Positions 33,358-41,660 of a DNA stretch of 64,000 nt are shown in pieces (the stretch's first letter is position 1; each line of letters begins with the position of its first letter). The notes below the pieces were generated by a model, which worked only from the letters and a program-made list of their open reading frames with translations, did no database searches and was not told the DNA's origin. The position numbers were made by a program, and so were the translations under genes. The stretch is taken from contig NZ_CP121663.1 of assembly GCF_029714285.1 (NCBI RefSeq), forward strand, positions 1,550,001 through 1,614,000, read 5' to 3'. Source of the DNA: Rhizobium sp. CB3090 (GTDB lineage Bacteria > Pseudomonadota > Alphaproteobacteria > Rhizobiales > Rhizobiaceae).

Positions 33358-34522
33358 TTTCTACCTCTCTCCCGCCGAAGGCGAAACTTCCCGCTCCAAG
33401 CAGCGGTCCGGCCTTCTCGAGCGAAAGCGGGCTACGAGAGAATTGCACAGGCATCCTGAGCCCCGGAAGACCCTCAGGCTCAATCCGCAGCCCCCTTGCC
33501 TCGATGTGTGGATCGCTGATCGCCTCGGCGACCGTGTTGATCGGGCCGCCCGGCACGCCGGCCCTTTCCAGCTCCGCGATGAGATCGGCCTTCGATCTTT
33601 GACGGGTCTTCTCGGAAATCAGCACCACCAGCGCCTTGCGATTTTCGACCCGCGCCGGGTTTGTCGCATAGGCGGGATCGGCGGCGAGCCCGTCGAGTCG
33701 CAATACCGCACAAAGGGCGGCAAACTGCCGGTCGTTGCCGCAAGCGACGATCAAATGCCCATCCGATGCTGGAAATACCTGATAGGGCACGATATTGGGA
33801 TGCGCATTGCCCATCCGATGCGGGCTTTTGCCCCCCGCAAGATAATTCATCGCCTGGTTGGCGAGCACGGCGACACCGACATCGAAAAGCGACAGGTCGA
33901 TCTGCTGGCCGAGGCCGGAGCGCTGGCGCTCGGCAAGGGCCGCCTGGATGCCGATGACACCGTACAGGCCAGTAAAGATATCGATCCAGGCGACACCGAC
34001 TTTCTGAGGTTCGCCGTCTGGCTCGCCGGTCAGATCCATGATCCCGCACATGCCCTGGATCAGAAAGTCATAGCCGGGATTTTCTGCCCTCGGGCCGCTC
34101 TGACCGAAACCGGTGACCGAAGCGTAGACAACGCGCGGATTAAGCGCGGCGATGCTTTCATAGTCGAGGCCGAACTTCCTCAGACTCCTCACTTTGAAAT
34201 TCTCGATTACCACATCCGCTTCGGCGATCAGAGCCTTGACCCTGGAGAGATCCGCCGCATCGGTGAAATCGCAGATGACGGAAGTCTTGCCGCGATTTGC
34301 CGCGTGGAAATAGGCCGCAACCTTTTCCGTGCCGCCGCGTCGGTCCGGCCGCTCGATGAAGGGCGGTCCCCATTTGCGGGTATCATCGCCCTCCGGGCTT
34401 TCGACCTTGATCACTTCAGCACCCAGATCGGCAAGCGTCTGGCCGATCCAGGGTCCCGCCAGAATACGGGCAAGCTCGACCACTTTCAGGCCGGCAAGCG
34501 GCGCGCTATTCAGACCCACCAT
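33347..34522 (-). CDS. gcdG: class III CoA transferase, probable succinyl-CoA:glutarate CoA-transferase
   Basis: 391-residue CaiB/BaiF-family protein. LKVVELARILAGPWIGQTLADLGAEVIKVE is the conserved N-terminus of the family, and the catalytic aspartate is Asp169 in GEPDG. Directly downstream of gcdH with a TGATG stop/start overlap, it fits GcdG, which activates glutarate to glutaryl-CoA at the expense of succinyl-CoA. The specificity is inferred from this operon position. Confidence 0.88.
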   Translation of the reverse strand: MVGLNSAPLAGLKVVELARILAGPWIGQTLADLGAEVIKVESPEGDDTRKWGPPFIERPDRRGGTEKVAAYFHAANRGKTSVICDFTDAADLSRVKALIAEADVVIENFKVRSLRKFGLDYESIAALNPRVVYASVTGFGQSGPRAENPGYDFLIQGMCGIMDLTGEPDGEPQKVGVAWIDIFTGLYGVIGIQAALAERQRSGLGQQIDLSLFDVGVAVLANQAMNYLAGGKSPHRMGNAHPNIVPYQVFPASDGHLIVACGNDRQFAALCAVLRLDGLAADPAYATNPARVENRKALVVLISEKTRQRSKADLIAELERAGVPGGPINTVAEAISDPHIEARGLRIEPEGLPGLRMPVQFSRSPLSLEKAGPLLGAGSFAFGGREVENAD

Positions 34523-35739
34523 CAGAAGAATGCCTGTATGCCGGTCTGGGCGCGGCCGAGGATCAGCGCATGGACGTCGTGCGTTCCCTCATAGGTATTG
34601 ACCGTTTCGAGGTTCTGCGCGTGGCGCATGACGTGGTATTCGATCTGGATACCATTGCCGCCATGCATATCGCGGGCCTGCCTTGCGATATCGAGCGCCT
34701 TGCCGCAATTGTTGCGCTTGACGATCGAGATCATTTCCGGCGCGAACTTGTGTTCGTCCATCAGGCGACCGACCCGTAGCGAGCCCTGAAGGCCAAGCGC
34801 GATCTCCGTCTGCATGTCGGCGAGTTTCTTCTGGAAAAGCTGCGTGCCCGCAAGCGGCTTGCCGAACTGCAGGCGGTCGAGGCCGTACTGGCGGGCGCGG
34901 AACCAGCAATCCTCCGCAGCACCAAGCACCCCCCAGGATATGCCGTAGCGGGCGCGGTTGAGGCAACCGAACGGGCCGGCAAGGCCTGACACACCGGGAA
35001 GAAGCGCGTCTTCGCCGACCTCGACGCCATCGAGCACGATCTCGCCGGTGATCGAAGCGCGCAGCGACAGCTTGCCGCCGATCTTCGGCGCCGACAGGCC
35101 CTTCATGCCCTTTTCCAGGATGAAGCCGCGGATCTTGCCGTCATGCGCTTCCGACTTCGCCCAAACGACGAAGACATCGGCGATCGGCGCGTTGGAGATC
35201 CACATCTTGGAACCGCGCAGGCGATAGCCACCTGCGATCTTCTCGGCGCGGGTCTTCATGCCGCCGGGATCGGAGCCGGCATCCGGCTCTGTCAGTCCGA
35301 AGCAGCCGATCAATTCGCCGGAGACGAGACCCGGCAGATACTTGTCGCGCTGTTCTTCCGAGCCATAGGCAAAGATCGGATACATGACGAGTGACGACTG
35401 CACGCTCATCATCGAGCGATAGCCGGAATCAATACGCTCGACCTCGCGTGCGACAAGCCCGTAGGCGACGTAGTTGGCGCCGGCAGCACCGTATTTTTCC
35501 GGCAGCGTCACGCCGAGCAGCCCGGCCTTGCCCATCAGCCGGAAGAGGCCCGGATCCGTATGCTCCTCGGCATAAGCCTCCTGAATACGCGGCATCAGTT
35601 CGGCCTGCGCAAAGGCCGCAGCAGAATCCCGGATCATGTGCTCTTCTTCGGAGAGCTGGTCATCCAACAGGAAAGGATCGTTCCAGGCGAAGGAGGCGGG
35701 CTTATGCAGTTGATTTGACGAATTGATCTGAGGGAACAA
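34522..35739 (-). CDS. gcdH: glutaryl-CoA dehydrogenase
   Basis: About 405 residues. Acyl-CoA dehydrogenase family with the GcdH-type segments [19 protein letters not shown] and [17 protein letters not shown]. The catalytic base lies in [20 protein letters not shown] near the C-terminus (Glu of YEGT). It oxidises and decarboxylates glutaryl-CoA to crotonyl-CoA and hands electrons to ETF, whose genes lie in the same operon. The start is uncertain: a TTG at 35739 with GGAG six bases before it is preferred over the TTG at 35751. First gene of gcdH-gcdG-hbd-etfB-etfA, divergent from gcdR. Confidence 0.93.
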   Translation of the reverse strand: MFPQINSSNQLHKPASFAWNDPFLLDDQLSEEEHMIRDSAAAFAQAELMPRIQEAYAEEHTDPGLFRLMGKAGLLGVTLPEKYGAAGANYVAYGLVAREVERIDSGYRSMMSVQSSLVMYPIFAYGSEEQRDKYLPGLVSGELIGCFGLTEPDAGSDPGGMKTRAEKIAGGYRLRGSKMWISNAPIADVFVVWAKSEAHDGKIRGFILEKGMKGLSAPKIGGKLSLRASITGEIVLDGVEVGEDALLPGVSGLAGPFGCLNRARYGISWGVLGAAEDCWFRARQYGLDRLQFGKPLAGTQLFQKKLADMQTEIALGLQGSLRVGRLMDEHKFAPEMISIVKRNNCGKALDIARQARDMHGGNGIQIEYHVMRHAQNLETVNTYEGTHDVHALILGRAQTGIQAFF

Positions 35740-35777
35740 GGAGAACTCCAACGGCAGATATCGGACTACGCGAAAAG

Positions 35778-35840
35778 TTTCCCATTCAGATAATGCTTGC
35801 AGGATCGCTGCGATAACGGTATTTCCCCCTTAGATAATGC
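35778..35840. promoter_or_regulatory. paired 19-bp boxes in the gcdH-gcdR intergenic region
   Basis: TTTCCCATTCAGATAATGC (35778-35796) and TTTCCCCCTTAGATAATGC (35822-35840) are direct repeats with 16 of 19 bases identical, 44 bp apart (about four helical turns). They are the most likely binding sites of the divergent LysR protein GcdR. Confidence 0.65.
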
Positions 35841-35860
35841 ATTAAATGCATAGGCCTCTC

Positions 35861-36742
35861 ATGCGCACACGCCGTTTCGTTCCGTCAGTCAGCTTGCTTT
35901 CTGCTTTCGAGGCGGTTCTCCGGACTGGCTCGACATCCGCTGCTGCGCGAGATCTGGACCTCACCCAAAGCACAGTCAGCCGGCTACTCCAAAACCTTGA
36001 GCAGCAGCTAGGCCGACCCCTCTTCGAGCGCTATCGGCAAAAGCTTATCCCAACCGCCGCCGCGCTGGCCTATGGACGCGATATCACCCGGGCGCTCGAC
36101 CTCATCCAGCGAGCCAGCATGGAATTCACCACCAATCTGGAGGGCGGCACTTTATCGCTGGCGATCCTGCCGGCACTCGGGACGCGCTGGCTCGCTCCTC
36201 GTCTCGGAGCGTTTTTGACCGCGCACCCTGGCATTACAGTCAATCTTGCGACCCGTCTTAAGCGCTTCAATTTCGATACGGAGAGCTTCGATGCGGCAAT
36301 CCACTTCGGTGTCGATGATTGGCGCGACGCGGGCCACATGAAGCTCTTTGACGAACGGCTTACAGCCTGCATTTCCCCGGCACTTGCTGCCGAACGGCCG
36401 GTGATGGATATCGCAGATCTCATGCACTATCAGTTGCTTCAGCTGGAAACCAGACCGACCGCCTGGAAGTTGTGGTTTCAAGCGCAGGGCGCTACGCCCA
36501 CGCAGGTAAGGGGCATGTTGTTTGACCAATTCGCTACGATGACACAGGCGGCGATAGCAGGATTGGGGATTGCCCTGCTGCCGGACTATCTTGCCGATAT
36601 CGAGATTGGCGAAGGCCGCTTGCAGCCCCTACTCAAACGGTCGATTGAAGGATCGGGTGCCTATTGGCTCGTATGGCCGATGTCTCGTGCTACCTATCCG
36701 CCTTTGGAGGCATTCCGAAATTGGCTAGCGCGTGAAACGTAG
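35861..36742 (+). CDS. gcdR: LysR family activator of glutarate genes
   Basis: 293 residues from the ATG at 35861; an ATG at 35846 is possible but overlaps the end of the second operator-like box region. The helix-turn-helix is TSAAARDLDLTQSTVSRLLQNLEQQ, followed by the LysR effector-binding domain (LSLAILPALGTRWLAPRLGAF), the GcvA/AmpR-like branch. Divergent from gcdH, which is the known arrangement for GcdR, expected to respond to glutarate or glutaryl-CoA. Confidence 0.88.
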   Translation: MRTRRFVPSVSLLSAFEAVLRTGSTSAAARDLDLTQSTVSRLLQNLEQQLGRPLFERYRQKLIPTAAALAYGRDITRALDLIQRASMEFTTNLEGGTLSLAILPALGTRWLAPRLGAFLTAHPGITVNLATRLKRFNFDTESFDAAIHFGVDDWRDAGHMKLFDERLTACISPALAAERPVMDIADLMHYQLLQLETRPTAWKLWFQAQGATPTQVRGMLFDQFATMTQAAIAGLGIALLPDYLADIEIGEGRLQPLLKRSIEGSGAYWLVWPMSRATYPPLEAFRNWLARET

Positions 36743-36890
36743 GCGGCATGTTTTCGGGACAGGTCGCCTTTCCGCTCCTCAAAGCTCATATTGGTACGCG
36801 GTTGCCGCGTGACTTGAAAGGTCAATCCCAACCGATTCAACCTTATACGGCTGATGAATTGCATCGGCTGGCGCTGCAGTTGGCGGCGCG

Positions 36891-37436
36891 TCAAGCATCG
36901 GCCTCGATCCGGGACTGGATTTCCGCTCCGGCCAGGGAGGCAGTGCCGCTGTCGAATAGCGACGGATCTTCGAGCACGGTCGCCGTCAGCATCGCGCCTT
37001 CCAATGTGGCTAGCACCTGCACGGCTTCGGCGGCACCAAGACCTGCCTTTCTCAATCTGTCGATGCCAAGCCTGAAGAATCTTTTTACCTCGTGCCTAAC
37101 TTCGTCCGAAAGGTCCGACGAGGTTGCGCCAAGAGCGCCGCACAAACACATCTGGCCATCACGCGTGAAAGCATCGTGGAACACGCGACGCCAAGCCTGT
37201 ACGACGCCCTCGCCGGTTTCAAGTCTTCGATCCACTGCCTCGATAAAGCGGTCCGTATAGCGGCGTGCCACAGCCGCGGCCAGCTTCTCCTTCGTCGGGA
37301 AATGATAGTGGACGCTCGCGCTTTTCACGCCGACATCGGCGGCAATCTCACGGAAGCTAAATCCGCTATAGCCGCCCTGCCGGATTCTCTTTTCGGCTGC
37401 ATCCATGATCGCATCAGTCATTTCGCTCATCGTCAA
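36891..37436 (-). CDS. TetR/AcrR family repressor
   Basis: 181 residues. The N-terminal helix-turn-helix is GYSGFSFREIAADVGVKSASVHYHFPTKEKL (residues about 20-50), typical of TetR proteins, and the C-terminal ligand domain is poorly conserved. It is divergent from the SDR gene. Two 18-bp palindromes lie in the 100 bp between them, one close to each gene, so it should repress itself and the SDR operon. The inducer is unknown; TetR neighbours of SDR/AhpD pairs often sense electrophiles or quinones. Confidence 0.9.
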   Translation of the reverse strand: MTMSEMTDAIMDAAEKRIRQGGYSGFSFREIAADVGVKSASVHYHFPTKEKLAAAVARRYTDRFIEAVDRRLETGEGVVQAWRRVFHDAFTRDGQMCLCGALGATSSDLSDEVRHEVKRFFRLGIDRLRKAGLGAAEAVQVLATLEGAMLTATVLEDPSLFDSGTASLAGAEIQSRIEADA

Positions 37437-37444
37437 GCCTTTCT

Positions 37445-37462
37445 CTATCTAGCGATAGATAG
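37445..37462. promoter_or_regulatory. TetR operator, repressor-proximal copy
   Basis: CTATCTAGCGATAGATAG is an 18-bp palindrome with one mismatch, 9 bp upstream of the TetR start. It differs from the second copy at one position. Confidence 0.75.
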
Positions 37463-37502
37463 CGCTTGCAATTCTCGAACGCAACGTCTATGTCAGCATC
37501 AT

Positions 37503-37520
37503 CTATCTATCGATAGATAG
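37503..37520. promoter_or_regulatory. TetR operator, SDR-proximal copy
   Basis: CTATCTATCGATAGATAG is a perfect 18-bp palindrome 17 bp before the SDR start codon, overlapping the position of a ribosome site or promoter. The centres of the two operators are 58 bp apart. Confidence 0.8.
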
Positions 37521-37536
37521 TTTTAAGGAGCCAGAT

Positions 37537-38304
37537 ATGCGTTTTAAAGGAAAAGTTGTCGCCATCACGGGCGGCGGTTCGGGTATCGGGAAAGAAACGG
37601 CAGCCCGCTTCATAGCCGAAGGCGCGAAGGTCGCGATCAATGGTCGCGATCTTGCCAAGCTGGAGGCAGCCGCACGGGAAATCGATGCGAGCGGCAAGAA
37701 TGTTCTCGTTTCCGCTGGCGACATCGCAAATCCCGCGACGGGCGCCGCTCTTGTCGATGCGGCGGTATCGCGCTTCGGTCAGCTCGATGTGTTGGTCAAC
37801 AATGCCGGGGTGTTCAATCCCAAACCGTTCCTCGAACTCACCGAGGCAGACTACGACTGGTATCTCGATACGATCCTCAAGGGTAAATTCTTCACGGCGC
37901 AGGCCGCTGCAAAGGCCATGAAGGACAAGGGCGGTGCGATCGTACAAACGGGCTCGATGTGGGCCATCCAGGCGATCGGTGCTACCCCATCTGCCGCCTA
38001 TTCTGCGGCCAATGCCGGCGTGCATGCCATGGTCCGCAACCTTGCCATCGAACTCGCGCCGCATAAGATCCGCATCAATGCCGTGGCGCCAGCCGTTGTT
38101 GAGACCCCGGTCTACAACACCTTCATGTCCGACGACCAGGTGAAGGAAGTGCTTCCGACCTTCGACGCATTCCATCCCCTCGGCCGCAATGGGCAGCCGC
38201 GCGATGTCGCCGAAGCGATCCTGTTCCTGGCATCCGATAGCGCCTCCTGGATCACCGGTACGATTCTCCCCGTGGACGGTGGTGTCACCGCCGGACGCCA
38301 GTAA
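37537..38304 (+). CDS. SDR family oxidoreductase
   Basis: 255 residues, classical short-chain dehydrogenase. The cofactor motif is ITGGGSGIGKETA (residues 9-21), NNAGVF is near 88, and the catalytic residues are Ser in QTGSMW and the Tyr/Lys motif region AYSAANAGVH. In that region the canonical Y-x3-K is Y-S-A-A-N, so the usual active-site lysine appears to be asparagine, which may affect activity. The C-terminus ITGTILPVDGGVTAG is standard. Starts 11 bp after AAGGAG. Under control of the TetR protein; substrate unknown. Confidence 0.9.
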   Translation: MRFKGKVVAITGGGSGIGKETAARFIAEGAKVAINGRDLAKLEAAAREIDASGKNVLVSAGDIANPATGAALVDAAVSRFGQLDVLVNNAGVFNPKPFLELTEADYDWYLDTILKGKFFTAQAAAKAMKDKGGAIVQTGSMWAIQAIGATPSAAYSAANAGVHAMVRNLAIELAPHKIRINAVAPAVVETPVYNTFMSDDQVKEVLPTFDAFHPLGRNGQPRDVAEAILFLASDSASWITGTILPVDGGVTAGRQ

Positions 38305-38323
38305 GCTCACGCACCATCTATAT

Positions 38324-38395
38324 CGGCATCCGATCAAGCGCGCCTTGATCGGATGCCGGAATTCCATCCTTAGCGGGCCTTGAAAGCCGGCCCGC
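38324..38395 (+). terminator. two consecutive hairpins after the SDR gene
   Basis: CGGCATCCGATCAAG (38324-38338) pairs perfectly with CTTGATCGGATGCCG (38344-38358) around a 5-nt loop. GCGGGCC (38373-38379) pairs with GGCCCGC (38389-38395). There is no long T-tract, so either a partial terminator before the AhpD-like gene or an mRNA-processing element. Confidence 0.55.
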
Positions 38396-38426
38396 CCTGC
38401 CCTCTGTCAGCAAAGAGAAAATTCTC

Positions 38427-38774
38427 ATGCATATGCACGATTGGAATGCCTACCGCGATGCTCTGCTCGGCCGCGTCGGCGAATACGCAAAATTGGCCCC
38501 CGATGTTCTGCGCGGCCTGCACACGATTGAGGCCAGCGCAAAGAACACCGGCCTCCTCGATCCGAAGTTCCATGAGCTGATCGCACTTGCGGTCGCGGTT
38601 ACGACCCGTTGCGACGGCTGTATCTCTGTACACGCCAAGAAGGCGGTGGAGTTGGGAGCAACCGAGGGCGAGATCGCGGAAGCCTTGAGCACTGCGATTG
38701 CACTTAACACCGGTGCCGCTCTGGTCTACTCGGCCCGTGTCTTCGACGCGGTTGCAGCGCTTCCGTCGAAATAA
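38427..38774 (+). CDS. carboxymuconolactone decarboxylase/AhpD-like protein
   Basis: 115 residues. The AhpD-type redox motif TTRCDGCISVHAKKA (C-x2-C-x3-H) lies near residues 60-75, and the rest matches the CMD fold (LIALAVAVTTRCDGC, GEIAEALSTAIALNTG). Such proteins act as small thiol peroxidase partners or decarboxylases of gamma-carboxymuconolactone. Here the CxxC points to a peroxidase-type activity. It follows the SDR gene and probably shares the TetR control. A close paralogue lies at 57233-57571. Confidence 0.88.
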   Translation: MHMHDWNAYRDALLGRVGEYAKLAPDVLRGLHTIEASAKNTGLLDPKFHELIALAVAVTTRCDGCISVHAKKAVELGATEGEIAEALSTAIALNTGAALVYSARVFDAVAALPSK

Positions 38775-38805
38775 TCCGCGGGGCGCGCTGGGGCGGCTCA
38801 CGCTG

Positions 38806-39705
38806 TCAGGGTGCCGGAGAGCGCCCCATCTCACGTGCGAGTTTCAGGAAGCCTTCGATGTAGGATGTCGTCTCCTCACCGCGTCGCACACCGAGATTGA
38901 TGCTTTTCTCAATCCCGGTCTCGCCGAGCCGGAGTGCCCGGATCGGCATGCCGGCACCATCCTCATTAAGCAGCCAGTCGGGAAGTACGGTCACTCCCCG
39001 GCCGGCGCACACGAGTTGCAGCATGAGATCCACGGTTTCGGCGGTGCGATGCTGGCGCGGCCGGCAATGCGCGGGAACGAGAAACTGCGTGTAAATGTCC
39101 AGGCGTTCCAGGGTCACTGGCACAGTGATCAATTCCTCGTCGATCAGATCCTGAGGCTGCACGCTCGTCCCACTGGCGAGAGGATGCATCTCATGCACCA
39201 TCAGGACAAGTTCGTAGTCGAAGACAGGCGTGAAGATGATGTCCGTCGATTCAACCGGATCGGGGGTGATAAGCAGGTCGATCTCATAGCCTAAAAGTGC
39301 TTCGACGCCATCAAAGCGAAAGGCTGTCCGCACATCGAAATCGACGTCGGGCCATTTGGTCAGATAGGGCGTAGCAATGCGCGTCAGCCAGCGTTGGCAG
39401 GGATGACACTCCATGCCGACGCGGAGCGCGCCGCGACGCCCCCGCGCGAAGTCGGTTAAGACCCGCTCCGCATGCTCCATCTGTGGCAGCACGCGCTCGG
39501 CGACGCTGAGCAAATACTCGCCAGTTTGTGTCAAGCGCAGGCCGCGGCCGGTTTTCATCCAGATCTTGACGCCGTGCCGCTCCTCGAACTTGGCAATCGT
39601 GTGGCTGAGCGCCGATTGCGTCACGTTCAGCTTCTCTGCGGCCGCAGTGACGCTGCCGCGACGGCTGACTTCTCTCAAGATTGCCAGATGCTGCCGATCG
39701 ATCAT
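38806..39705 (-). CDS. LysR family regulator, MetR-like
   Basis: 299 residues. The helix-turn-helix is SVTAAAEKLNVTQSALSHTIAKFEER (residues about 17-42). The effector domain opens with RVGMECHPCQRWLTRIATPYL, the pattern seen in MetR (ECHSCIQWL), and continues with PVFDYELVLMVHEMHPLA as in MetR. MetR senses homocysteine and controls methionine-related genes. Divergent from the C-S lyase gene, it probably controls lyase, RidA and transporter in response to a sulfur amino acid. MetR identity is from memory of the family and is moderately firm. Confidence 0.85.
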   Translation of the reverse strand: MIDRQHLAILREVSRRGSVTAAAEKLNVTQSALSHTIAKFEERHGVKIWMKTGRGLRLTQTGEYLLSVAERVLPQMEHAERVLTDFARGRRGALRVGMECHPCQRWLTRIATPYLTKWPDVDFDVRTAFRFDGVEALLGYEIDLLITPDPVESTDIIFTPVFDYELVLMVHEMHPLASGTSVQPQDLIDEELITVPVTLERLDIYTQFLVPAHCRPRQHRTAETVDLMLQLVCAGRGVTVLPDWLLNEDGAGMPIRALRLGETGIEKSINLGVRRGEETTSYIEGFLKLAREMGRSPAP

Positions 39706-39716
39706 TATGATGCCCG

Positions 39717-39732
39717 CTCATAGTCAGATGAG
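39717..39732. promoter_or_regulatory. inverted repeat upstream of the MetR-like regulator
   Basis: CTCATAGTCAGATGAG has 5-bp inverted arms (CTCAT/ATGAG) around 6 bases, and another CTCAT follows at 39748-39752. It lies 12 bp from the regulator start, within the divergent promoter region. A LysR-site candidate only. Confidence 0.4.
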
Positions 39733-39824
39733 AACATACCATTTCCGCTCATAATGCATTGACGTTAACCTTCTCGTCAACGGGTAGGCCGGGCCCAGCC
39801 CAGGCGGACGAAAGGAAATCGAGA

Positions 39825-41063
39825 GTGACCAAGCTCGCAACAGCCCACCATCTGCAAGCTAAGAATGCCTCGGCCCCATCGATCTTCGATGAGGTCATCG
39901 ACCGAAAAAACAGCAACTCCATGAAGTGGGCTTATGCCGAAAAACTGCTCTCACCTGATGAAGCGGCCGCCGATCCTTTGCCAATGTGGGTTGCCGACAC
40001 CGACTTCAAGGCGCCGCAGGCCGTCATAGATGCCCTTCATGAAGCCGTCGATCATGGTGTCTTCGGCTATCCGGGCGGCGCAACGTCATCCTATCTTGAT
40101 GCCGTCGTCGGCTGGCAGCAGCGCCGTTTTGGGTGGGACGTTCCCAAGGAATGGATACTTCAAACCTCCGGCATCATCACCACCCTAAAGACGGCCGTAC
40201 AGGCCTTCTCGGCACCGGGCGACACGATCCTGATCCAACCGCCGGTCTATGCGCATTTCCACAACGATGTCCTGTTGAACGGCCGGCATCTGGCCTATGC
40301 ACCTCTGGAATTTGACGGCGACGGCTACCGATTCAACGCCAAGACGTTCGAAGCGGCGATCCGCAGCAACACGAAGATTTTCATCCTTAGCCACCCGCAT
40401 AACCCAACGGGCAATGTCTGGTCGGAAGACGAATTGCGGACCATGGGAGAGATCTGCGCACGCAATGGTGTGCTCGTTATTTCCGACGAGATCCATGAAG
40501 ACCTGATTCTCAATACTGAAAAGAAGCACATCCCGTTCGCCTCGCTCGGCGAAACGTTTGCCCAAAACAGCATCACCTGCACCGCGCCTAGCAAGACGTT
40601 CAACCTCCCAGGCCTGCAAAGCGCGAATGTCTTCGTTCCGAACAAGCGGCTTCGGGCCGAACTGCACCGCCAGTATGAGCGCAACGTCTTCGAACTGGTC
40701 AACATCCTGGGGATGGTAGCGGCAGAGGCCGCCTATGCCCATGGCGAGCCGTGGCTTGAAGAGATGCTCGTCTATCTCAGAGCCAATCATGCGCACTTCG
40801 CCAAGGCGATCCACCAAGCCGATCCACGCCTGAAGATCCTGCCGACTGACTCTCTTTATCTCGCCTGGATGGATTGCCGGGCGCTGGGAATGGATGCGGC
40901 GGCTCTCGACAAGTTCATGCTGACCAAGGCCCGCGTCTGGCTGGATAAAGGCCAGAAGTTCGGGATCGAGGGGCACGGCTTCATGCGCGTCAATCTCGGC
41001 TGCGCGCGCTCCACTGTCGACGATGCCGTTCAGCGTATCACGTCTGCTGTCGCAAAGATCTGA
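39825..41063 (+). CDS. patB: MalY/PatB-type PLP-dependent C-S beta-lyase
   Basis: 412 residues from a GTG at 39825 that follows AAAGGAAATC. An in-frame ATG at 39759 exists but lies deep in the promoter region with no ribosome site. Fold-type I aminotransferase family. The PLP lysine is Lys257 in TAPSKTFNLPGL, with NPTGNVW and ISDEIHEDLIL around the cofactor site. The opening WVADTDFKAPQAVIDAL is typical of MalY/PatB cystathionine or cysteine-conjugate beta-lyases, which give pyruvate, ammonia and a thiol via 2-aminoacrylate. The gene ends immediately before ridA, whose product removes 2-aminoacrylate. Confidence 0.88.
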   Translation: MTKLATAHHLQAKNASAPSIFDEVIDRKNSNSMKWAYAEKLLSPDEAAADPLPMWVADTDFKAPQAVIDALHEAVDHGVFGYPGGATSSYLDAVVGWQQRRFGWDVPKEWILQTSGIITTLKTAVQAFSAPGDTILIQPPVYAHFHNDVLLNGRHLAYAPLEFDGDGYRFNAKTFEAAIRSNTKIFILSHPHNPTGNVWSEDELRTMGEICARNGVLVISDEIHEDLILNTEKKHIPFASLGETFAQNSITCTAPSKTFNLPGLQSANVFVPNKRLRAELHRQYERNVFELVNILGMVAAEAAYAHGEPWLEEMLVYLRANHAHFAKAIHQADPRLKILPTDSLYLAWMDCRALGMDAAALDKFMLTKARVWLDKGQKFGIEGHGFMRVNLGCARSTVDDAVQRITSAVAKI

Positions 41064-41075
41064 GTGGAGGAGCCA

Positions 41076-41543
41076 ATGTCACAAACGATTAGAGAGCGAC
41101 TGGCGGAACTCGGCGCGGAACTGCCTGCAGCGGCGAAATCCGTAGCCAACTATCTTCCTGTTGTGGCCAGTGGAACTCACGTTCTGACCTCCGGCCAGTT
41201 ACCGCTCGCCGATGGCAAATTGATCGCCACAGGCCTCCTTGGACGGGATCTCAACGTCGCTGAAGGGTCGCTCGCCGCAAGACAATGCGCCTTGAACATT
41301 CTTGCCCAGGCGGAAAGCCATCTCGGCAGCCTCGAGAAGATCGCGAGGGTCGTAAAGATCACTGTCTTCGTGGCCTCTACTCAGGATTTCACTGAGCAAC
41401 ATCTCGTTGCCAACGGCGCTTCAGATCTGCTGGTCGCCGTGCTCGGCGAGAAAGGCAAGCATGCGCGCTCGGCCGTCGGCGTCGCGGCTCTGCCGATGAA
41501 TGCTCCAGTCGAGATCGAAGCGATCATCGAGACTGCCAACTAA
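41076..41543 (+). CDS. RidA family reactive enamine/imine deaminase
   Basis: 155 residues from the ATG at 41076 (12 bp after the lyase stop, preceded by GTGGAGGAGCCA). Family signatures are HVLTSGQLPLADG near residue 35, and ARVVKITVFVASTQDFTEQHLVANGASDLL near 95, with PMNAPVEIEAI at the end. RidA hydrolyses 2-aminoacrylate and similar imines before they damage PLP enzymes. Being translationally close to a beta-lyase is a logical pairing. It is a slightly longer RidA subgroup (about 150 rather than 130 residues). Confidence 0.92.
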   Translation: MSQTIRERLAELGAELPAAAKSVANYLPVVASGTHVLTSGQLPLADGKLIATGLLGRDLNVAEGSLAARQCALNILAQAESHLGSLEKIARVVKITVFVASTQDFTEQHLVANGASDLLVAVLGEKGKHARSAVGVAALPMNAPVEIEAIIETAN

Positions 41544-41545
41544 CC

Positions 41546-41582
41546 ATGACCGTCGGCGGCTTCGCCGACGGTCATTTCTATT
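41546..41582 (+). terminator. terminator after ridA
   Basis: ATGACCGTCGGCG (41546-41558) pairs perfectly with CGCCGACGGTCAT (41563-41575) around GCTT, followed by TTCTATT. It starts 2 bp after the ridA stop. A strong hairpin with a short T-rich tail that may let some transcription into the transporter genes. Confidence 0.75.
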
Positions 41583-41660
41583 CGGGAACTCAACCGATCC
41601 GACGGGCGGGAAAAACGGCAAAAAACCACCGCCTCCGTATCACAAACCGGGAGAATGACG

